NCBI GenBank assembly: GCA_964517495.1
Contig: CAZFER010000075.1
Location: 1 to 30,320 of the forward strand
Direction of reading: 5' to 3'
DNA from: CAZFER01 sp964517495
Lineage (GTDB): Bacteria > Hinthialibacterota > Hinthialibacteria > Hinthialibacterales > Hinthialibacteraceae
DNA length: 30,320 bases
Below, in pieces: positions 26,318-30,320 of this stretch (the stretch's first letter is position 1; each line of letters begins with the position of its first letter). The notes beneath the pieces are model-generated. The model had not been told where the DNA came from. It did not search any database and was given only the letters and a program-made list of their open reading frames with translations. The position numbers and the translations under genes are program-made.

Positions 26318-26628
26318 ATGTTTGATAACATCGAAGAATTAATGCAAAAGATCCGGCTCGGGGAAGATACATCACTTAAACGGTTACAATCGAAAATATC
26401 GCTTTACGCCAGTCAACACGCAATGAATTGATTACAAGTTTACTTGCAGAAACGCGCATTGCTAAATCATTAGAAAATGTTGGACGTGGTTACTATATGG
26501 AAAAACGCGGTGATGGAGTACCGATTATTCTACATGAAAGCGAGAAACTCTCTGGAAAAAAGCCCGTATATAGTTTAATTGATGATTCCGAGTTGCTGCT
26601 TACGATTTATTCCTCAGAAAGAGACTAA
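26318..26628 (+). pseudogene. AlbA/Schlafen-type ATP-binding regulator, large internal deletion and frameshift
   Basis: A good ribosome site (TTGGAG, 7 bases before the ATG at 26318) and MFDNIEELMQKIRLGEDTSL are the typical start of AlbA_2-domain (divergent AAA-4) proteins. After about 20 residues the frame goes wrong and stops near 26430. In another frame, STRNELITSLLAETRIAKSL, GRGYYMEKRGDGVPIILHES and KKPVYSLIDDSELLLTIYS give the family's C-terminus, ending at 26628. Intact members are several hundred residues long, so the middle of the gene has been lost and the ends joined out of frame. It lies in a short accessory strip with the 41-residue ORF, between two minus-strand redox genes. Confidence 0.72.
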
Positions 26629-26647
26629 CTGATGGCCAGCTCTCGTT

Positions 26648-27886
26648 TCACCCGCCTCTAACATCAAACACCATCAACACATTGCCATGCCGAATATACA
26701 ACCGCCCATTATGAATCACCGGATAAGCCCAGTGCTGATCATTCCCCATTGTGATGACAAACGAACTGACCAATTCCATCCCCTCTTTTGTGGGTTTTAC
26801 CAGCCCCAGTGTTCCTTTTTCACTATAACAGTAAAGCATCCCATCCGCGTACGTGATAGAACCTTTACCCCTGATAATTTTTTCCTTGAAAAGAACCTTG
26901 CCGTTTTTTGCATCCTGGCAAATCCAATAATCACGCGTGTCTGAGCCATATAGACGCAGCGATTCACCATCAGGTGCGTAACTTACAATGCCACCATGTA
27001 AACTATCCAGTTCGTTACTGGTCCACAGTTCAGTATATTCACTCCCATCATCTTGATATTGGATCATCGTTCCCCCAGTCCCGTGACTGGTGAAGTAAAT
27101 TCGATTCTCTGGAATTATTACGGGTGTAATTGCAGCAATGTTGTTGCGGGTGGAATGGGGAATCGTCCAAAACACATCACCATTAGCCGAATTCACACAT
27201 ATAAACAAATCCCGCACCATGCTGAATAGCAACCGTTTGGAACTCGATTCAACCAGTATGGGTGAGCAGTAAGCGGAAAGGTTACTCAATTCATTTGTGG
27301 TCCAAAGGGTCTCGCCCGTGAATTTATTTAAAGCCACCATGGTAGCATTTTGACCACCAGGTGTGCAATAAAGCTTATCACCATCGATAAGAACCGATTC
27401 AGCAATCCCCCAGGTGATATTATCACCCTGAAATTTATCCAACGTGTCCACCTTCCAGATTAAATCACCTTTGTCCTTTTGAAAGCAGGCTAATCGTCCA
27501 TGCCCACTCATAATATAAATACGGTCACCATCAATGGTTGGCGTCGTGCGTGTTCCAGGATAAGGATCAACCCATTCCGGTCCATAAGGTATTTTCCATT
27601 TAAGGTTTCCATCTTCATGAATAGCAAATAGATAACCCGTTTCATCAATCATCCCCGTGGTATAAATAACGCCGTCCGAAATAGAAACAGTGGAAAAACC
27701 ACGTCCCACTCCCTCGTGGAACCATAACATGGGGGGGCCATTTTTCGGCCACGATTTAAGCAAACCGGTTTCCGTGGATTTCCCATCCCGGTTAGGACCA
27801 CGAAACTGATTCCACTCATCCGCAACTCCATTGGAGGTAATCAACAGTATAAAAATAGAAAAACAAATGTACCTATGCATCTTCAT
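26648..27886 (-). CDS. Secreted PQQ-like beta-propeller repeat protein (412 aa)
   Basis: A signal peptide (about 1-22, cleavage near VA/DEW) is followed by WNQFRGPNRDGKSTETGLL and WPKNGPPMLWF, the hallmark opening of a PQQ-like propeller family abundant in Planctomycetes-like genomes. Blades include VSISDGVIYTTGMIDETGYL, DGDRIYIMSGHGRLACFQKD, DGDKLYCTPGGQNATMVALN and YADGMLYCYSEKGTLGLVKP. No haem motif is present. It is of the same fold class as the 504-residue protein at 253 but a different subfamily. A second ATG six bases in (27880) is an equal candidate start. A 20-base perfect palindrome lies 92 bp upstream and may be its operator. Confidence 0.85.
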   Translation of the reverse strand: MKMHRYICFSIFILLITSNGVADEWNQFRGPNRDGKSTETGLLKSWPKNGPPMLWFHEGVGRGFSTVSISDGVIYTTGMIDETGYLFAIHEDGNLKWKIPYGPEWVDPYPGTRTTPTIDGDRIYIMSGHGRLACFQKDKGDLIWKVDTLDKFQGDNITWGIAESVLIDGDKLYCTPGGQNATMVALNKFTGETLWTTNELSNLSAYCSPILVESSSKRLLFSMVRDLFICVNSANGDVFWTIPHSTRNNIAAITPVIIPENRIYFTSHGTGGTMIQYQDDGSEYTELWTSNELDSLHGGIVSYAPDGESLRLYGSDTRDYWICQDAKNGKVLFKEKIIRGKGSITYADGMLYCYSEKGTLGLVKPTKEGMELVSSFVITMGNDQHWAYPVIHNGRLYIRHGNVLMVFDVRGG

Positions 27887-27931
27887 CTCTTTCTCATAAA
27901 ACCGTTCTTAAAACAGTTACAAAAAGGTTCT

Positions 27932-27958
27932 GTGGGGAGGATGAATTCCCTCCTGCAC
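27932..27958. other. Hairpin in the region before the PQQ-like gene
   Basis: GGGAGG (27935-27940) and CCCTCC (27948-27953) enclose a 7-base loop, and GTG/CAC can extend the stem across a 2-base bulge. On the minus strand it is followed, eight bases on, by CTTTTTG. It could be a leaky terminator or a structured leader of the gene at 27886. Confidence 0.4.
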
Positions 27959-27978
27959 AAATTATATAGATATGTTTA

Positions 27979-27998
27979 TATTATTGTCGACAATAATA
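27979..27998. promoter_or_regulatory. 20-base perfect palindrome, operator-like
   Basis: TATTATTGTCGACAATAATA is its own reverse complement over all 20 bases. It lies 92 bp upstream of the PQQ-like gene and 48 bp beyond the peroxiredoxin terminator. The TTGTCGACAA core is of the general shape bound by dimeric helix-turn-helix repressors. I cannot assign a regulator. Confidence 0.5.
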
Positions 27999-28045
27999 AT
28001 TTAAAAGCTTAATTTCTCGAATAAGAGTTTGCTGATATGGGTGAC

Positions 28046-28071
28046 AAAAGGCGGGTTGCTGGCCCGCCTTT
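28046..28071 (-). terminator. Intrinsic terminator of the peroxiredoxin gene
   Basis: On the minus strand AAAGGCGGG, a 7-base loop and CCCGCCTTT form a 9-pair GC-rich stem followed by TGTC after the T run. It begins 40 bp after the stop codon at 28112. Confidence 0.8.
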
Positions 28072-28111
28072 GGGATTGAATCTTATACGTAACCATGGAA
28101 ATGGATTGTTG

Positions 28112-28639
28112 TTATACCTTTAAAGGTGCATCGCCTTTTCTCCATTGGCAAGGGGTGAGTTCTCCGGTTTGGAGGGCGTCGAGAACACGGAGGACTTCGT
28201 CGACATTGCGGCCTACGGAGAGGTCGGTGATATAAATAAAGCGAATGTTTCCTTCAGGATCAATAATGAAGGTACCGCGAAATGCCGCACCCAAGTCTTC
28301 TTTCAAAATACCATAATCAGAGGCAATGGTTTTGTTGTAATCAGCAAGCAAGGGAATTTGAAGATTAGCGAGGTCTGGATGAGAATTGCACCAACCAAGG
28401 TGTGAGTGTTCGCTGTCTGTGCTGCCGCCTAAAACCTGACAGTTCCGCTCTTCGAATTCTTTGGCCCGGTGGCTGAATTCAATAATTTCTGTCGGGCATA
28501 CAAACGTAAAATCAAGGGGATAGAAAAAGAGACATACCCATTTTCCTTTGTAATCGCTTAAACTGATTTCTTTAAACTCTTTTCCCACCAAGGCTTTGAC
28601 CTTAAAATCAGGTGCAGGCTGTCCGATCTGTACTGGCAT
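28112..28639 (-). CDS. 2-Cys peroxiredoxin, AhpC/TSA family (175 aa)
   Basis: The PxxxTxxC active site is present: P41, T45 and peroxidatic C48 in FYPLDFTFVCPTE. C164 near the C-terminus (LTPCQWRKGD) is in the place of the resolving cysteine, so a typical 2-Cys cytoplasmic enzyme reducing H2O2 and organic peroxides is expected. Length is a little short of the usual ~190-200 residues. AAGGAG lies 7 bases before the ATG. It is 101 bp downstream of a PerR-like regulator on the same strand and has its own terminator. An AT-rich gap before it could carry a second promoter and a regulator site. The family is certain; the reductant partner is not visible here. Confidence 0.93.
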   Translation of the reverse strand: MPVQIGQPAPDFKVKALVGKEFKEISLSDYKGKWVCLFFYPLDFTFVCPTEIIEFSHRAKEFEERNCQVLGGSTDSEHSHLGWCNSHPDLANLQIPLLADYNKTIASDYGILKEDLGAAFRGTFIIDPEGNIRFIYITDLSVGRNVDEVLRVLDALQTGELTPCQWRKGDAPLKV

Positions 28640-28740
28640 TTTATTTCTCCTTTTTTATATGGAATGAATGGAAAGAGAAAAGCGCGGCTTTCCCTTTCTA
28701 TAATTAATTTCTATATTTTAATTAATAATTCAACTTCGTT

Positions 28741-29145
28741 TTAATCCTGGCGTTCATTCTGACAGGATCGGCAAATTCCAACAAAGCACAAATGCTGAGG
28801 AGTGAGTTTGAAACCATATTCATTCTCAATCTTATCAAACAAGGATTTATTTAAATCCAAGTCGATGTCCATGATTTTTCCACATTGCTCACACGTAATA
28901 TGATGATGCTCTGTGAGATTGGCATCATAGCGGCTCATCGAATTGGAGACCGGGATGTGGTGAATATCACCCTCTTCCTCCAGGATTTTTAGATTACGAT
29001 AAACCGTTCCCAAACTGATGCCGGGAATCTCTTTTTTCACCTGATCATAAATCCAATCCGCCGATGGGTGATTTGGACTCTTTCGAATGACTTCCAGGAT
29101 TTTTTTTCTTCGTTTGCTTGAGTTACGCTTGATTTTAAACATCAT
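28741..29145 (-). CDS. Fur-family peroxide regulator, PerR-like (134 aa)
   Basis: A winged-helix part (LGTVYRNLKILEEEGDIHHI) is followed by a metal-binding dimer domain. All five residues that bind the regulatory metal in PerR are in place: H26 (NHPSAD), D74 (SRYD), H80, H82 and D93 (KIMD), as are the four structural-zinc cysteines C85, C88, C125 and C128. In Fur proper the position of D74 is normally Glu, so PerR is the better call. It would sense H2O2 by oxidation of metal-bound His and derepress the peroxiredoxin just downstream. The start has a weak ribosome site. It is probably self-regulated through an AT-rich palindrome in its promoter. Confidence 0.85.
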   Translation of the reverse strand: MMFKIKRNSSKRRKKILEVIRKSPNHPSADWIYDQVKKEIPGISLGTVYRNLKILEEEGDIHHIPVSNSMSRYDANLTEHHHITCEQCGKIMDIDLDLNKSLFDKIENEYGFKLTPQHLCFVGICRSCQNERQD

Positions 29146-29157
29146 TCTAAAAATAGG

Positions 29158-29201
29158 AATAATTATTATTTTTAATTTAACTTATAATTTTGAATTGTCA
29201 A
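29158..29201 (-). promoter_or_regulatory. Candidate promoter and operator of the PerR-like gene
   Basis: On the minus strand TTGACA (29201-29196) and TAAATT (29179-29174) are spaced by 16 bases. The palindrome AATAATTATT (29158-29167) lies just after the -10 element, in an AT-rich setting like a Fur/PerR box. The -35 is a perfect match; the operator call is tentative. Confidence 0.45.
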
Positions 29202-29213
29202 GGAAACATGGGA

Positions 29214-29340
29214 TACTTTATGAAAAATTAATCGATTTTTTTAATTTTCAAGGATAATAGCCTACACCTTTTTTTAGTAGGCTAATCGTGTTTTAATAAA
29301 TACCTAACGGGGTATGGAAAAATCCATACCCCTTTTCTAT
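29214..29340 (+). ncRNA. Candidate small RNA or attenuated leader
   Basis: TTGAAT (29190-29195) and TACTTT (29214-29219) with an 18-base spacer could start a plus-strand transcript near 29226. It would form an 8-pair hairpin (TAGCCTAC 258-265 / GTAGGCTA 277-284 of the 29,000s) and end at a strong terminator at 29309-29336. No reading frame of note lies in this stretch. It is divergent from the PerR-like gene and 73 bp before the M50 protease start, so it is either an independent small RNA or a leader that controls that gene. Confidence 0.4.
29309..29340 (+). terminator. Strong intrinsic terminator with no protein gene upstream
   Basis: GGGGTATGGA and TCCATACCCC (29309-29318, 29323-29332) form a perfect 10-pair stem with an AAAA loop, followed by TTTTCTATTT. 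The U-tract is on the plus side only, so it ends a plus-strand transcript, yet there is no plus-strand protein gene between 26628 and here. Confidence 0.85.
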
Positions 29341-29412
29341 TTATCTTTGTGCATCCTGTTGATTCATGGCTATAATTTTTGCTTTAGGGTTTAAATTTAA
29401 TTGGAGAACCAA

Positions 29413-30093
29413 ATGCTTTGGATAATAATGCAAGAACCTCAATTTGGTGTGGCTTATTTGAGTATGATCATCCTGGCGATATCCATTCATGAAATGGCAC
29501 ATGCCTGGATGGCCTATCGGTTGGGAGATGATACGGCGGCTTTGATGGGCCGCTTGACGCCAAATCCGGCTGCCCATTTTGATCCGATGGGTTTTACGTT
29601 CATTTTGCTTGGTCCTGTTGGATGGGGTAAACCGGTACCTGTTAATCCCTACCGCTTGAAAGATTTGCGGCGTGATTCAATGATGGTGGCCTGGGCAGGG
29701 CCGATGAGTAATTTTATTCAAGCGATTGTTTTGGCGCTTTTGTTTCGTTTAATAGAATTTGGGCCAGTATTCAATACATTGATCCAAATGCCATCGGGAA
29801 CCGGATTGATACAAGCCATAGGATTGGTATTAACCGCCGGTGTGACATGCAATTTGATGTTGGCGTTTTTTAATTTAATCCCCTTGTTTCCCCTCGATGG
29901 AGAAAAGATTCTGGCGGGACTGCTTCCGCATGAACAAGCTGACAAACTAGAAGAATTTAGACCACATGCTCCTATGGTATTGTTTATGTTGTTGGCATGT
30001 GGCTTTATGTTTAACTTCCCTATTTTAGGAGCATACTTGGATTTAGTGGTTTCACCGGTGAGTCATTTATTGATTGGTTTTTCGATGTTTTAA
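29413..30093 (+). CDS. Site-2 protease homologue, peptidase M50 family (226 aa)
   Basis: The ATG at 29413 follows TTGGAG by 6 bases; the TTG at 29401 is part of that site. The zinc motif HEMAH is at residues 26-30 in the first membrane segment, followed by the conserved AYRLGDDTAALMGRLTPNP and HFDPMGF. The third zinc ligand is D162 in NLIPLFPLDGEKIL. Four or more further hydrophobic segments make it an integral membrane protein without PDZ domain, of the compact YwhC/Rv-type group. It cleaves within membranes, but substrates of this group are mostly unknown. It stands alone, with a terminator upstream and a tRNA downstream. Confidence 0.9.
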   Translation: MLWIIMQEPQFGVAYLSMIILAISIHEMAHAWMAYRLGDDTAALMGRLTPNPAAHFDPMGFTFILLGPVGWGKPVPVNPYRLKDLRRDSMMVAWAGPMSNFIQAIVLALLFRLIEFGPVFNTLIQMPSGTGLIQAIGLVLTAGVTCNLMLAFFNLIPLFPLDGEKILAGLLPHEQADKLEEFRPHAPMVLFMLLACGFMFNFPILGAYLDLVVSPVSHLLIGFSMF

Positions 30094-30165
30094 CATGGAG
30101 ATTGTTGGACAAATCAAACCGGCAAGAGATGCACGACATGACTTGATAATAAAAGATTATACCGC

Positions 30166-30194
30166 TTGACAGTAGCGCAAAGGGTAAGGATAAT
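30166..30194 (+). promoter_or_regulatory. Promoter of tRNA-Gly
   Basis: A consensus TTGACA (30166-30171) and GATAAT (30189-30194) are spaced by 17 bases. The predicted start point is about 30 bases before the tRNA. Confidence 0.75.
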
Positions 30195-30233
30195 TCATAT
30201 TGCTTTGGATGAAATCTTTGTCCCATTAAAAAT

Positions 30234-30307
30234 GCGGGAGTAGCTCAATTGGCTAGAGCATCAGCCTTCCAAGCTGAGGGTTGCCGGTTCGACCCCGGTC
30301 TCCCGCT
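30234..30307 (+). tRNA. tRNA-Gly (anticodon TCC)
   Basis: The full cloverleaf can be drawn: acceptor GCGGGAG/CTCCCGC, D stem GCTC/GAGC, anticodon stem TCAGC/GCTGA with loop CTTCCAA (anticodon TCC at 30268-30270), variable GGGTT, and T arm GCCGG-TTCGACC-CCGGT. Position 30307 is the discriminator base; CCA is not encoded. It reads GGA (and by wobble GGG) glycine codons. Confidence 0.95.
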
Positions 30308-30320
30308 TGCTGAAAAGACT

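Noticed and set aside
1..30320. CRISPR array, insertion sequence, prophage or rRNA
   Set aside because: No regularly spaced repeats, transposase, integrase, phage structural genes or rRNA sequences were seen on either strand.

Overview
This window reads as chromosomal DNA from an uncultivated Gram-negative bacterium, moderately AT-rich by eye, with most gene products carrying signal peptides, lipoboxes or membrane anchors. The protein mix (PQQ-type and YVTN propellers, CRTAC1/ASPIC-UnbV proteins, HZS-alpha-domain cytochromes, DUF3179, sulfatase-fold lipoprotein, GFTLIE pseudopilin with a C-terminal NG-GDI-type end) is typical of Planctomycetes-like and candidate-phylum genomes (Hydrogenedentota, Omnitrophota, Poribacteria and relatives). 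No single gene here fixes the phylum, so the taxonomy is inference.

Layout. 1-252: GC-rich palindromic repeat plus a second partial copy. 253-6713 (minus): a PQQ-like propeller protein, a CRTAC1 lipoprotein, and a large membrane protein with a cytochrome-b-like helical part, five CxxCH haems and TPRs. 6991-8416: a lone pseudopilin, a ParD antitoxin with only the first ~30 residues of its ParE toxin left, and a 440-bp non-coding stretch with a promoter-like site. 8417-19887 (plus): a tight run of seven genes with overlaps or gaps of 31 bp or less: chorismatase/RidA-like protein, HZS-alpha-like cytochrome, CRTAC1 protein, ten-haem cytochrome/YVTN/peroxidase-like fusion, two-component-type propeller protein, and two overlapping substrate-binding proteins. 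A sulfatase-fold lipoprotein follows after 83 bp. 21995-27886 (mostly minus): DUF3179 protein, a second and larger HZS-alpha-like dihaem protein, a broken AlbA/Schlafen-type regulator, and a second PQQ-like propeller. 28112-30307: a peroxiredoxin with a PerR-like regulator, a probable small RNA between regulator and next gene, an M50 site-2 protease homologue, and tRNA-Gly(TCC).

How the genes work together (inference). The long plus-strand run looks like one transcription unit building an extracytoplasmic redox and sensing apparatus. It supplies c-type haem proteins able to carry electrons across the periplasm, calcium-binding and propeller proteins as scaffolds or catalytic partners, and two binding proteins with no transporter permease beside them. 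The CRTAC1 + multihaem cytochrome pair occurs twice, once on each strand, which suggests a reusable functional module. I know no described system with this exact set, so it is the best candidate here for an undescribed one. Its substrate cannot be read from the sequence. There is no case for anammox-type hydrazine synthesis, because the beta and gamma subunits are absent.
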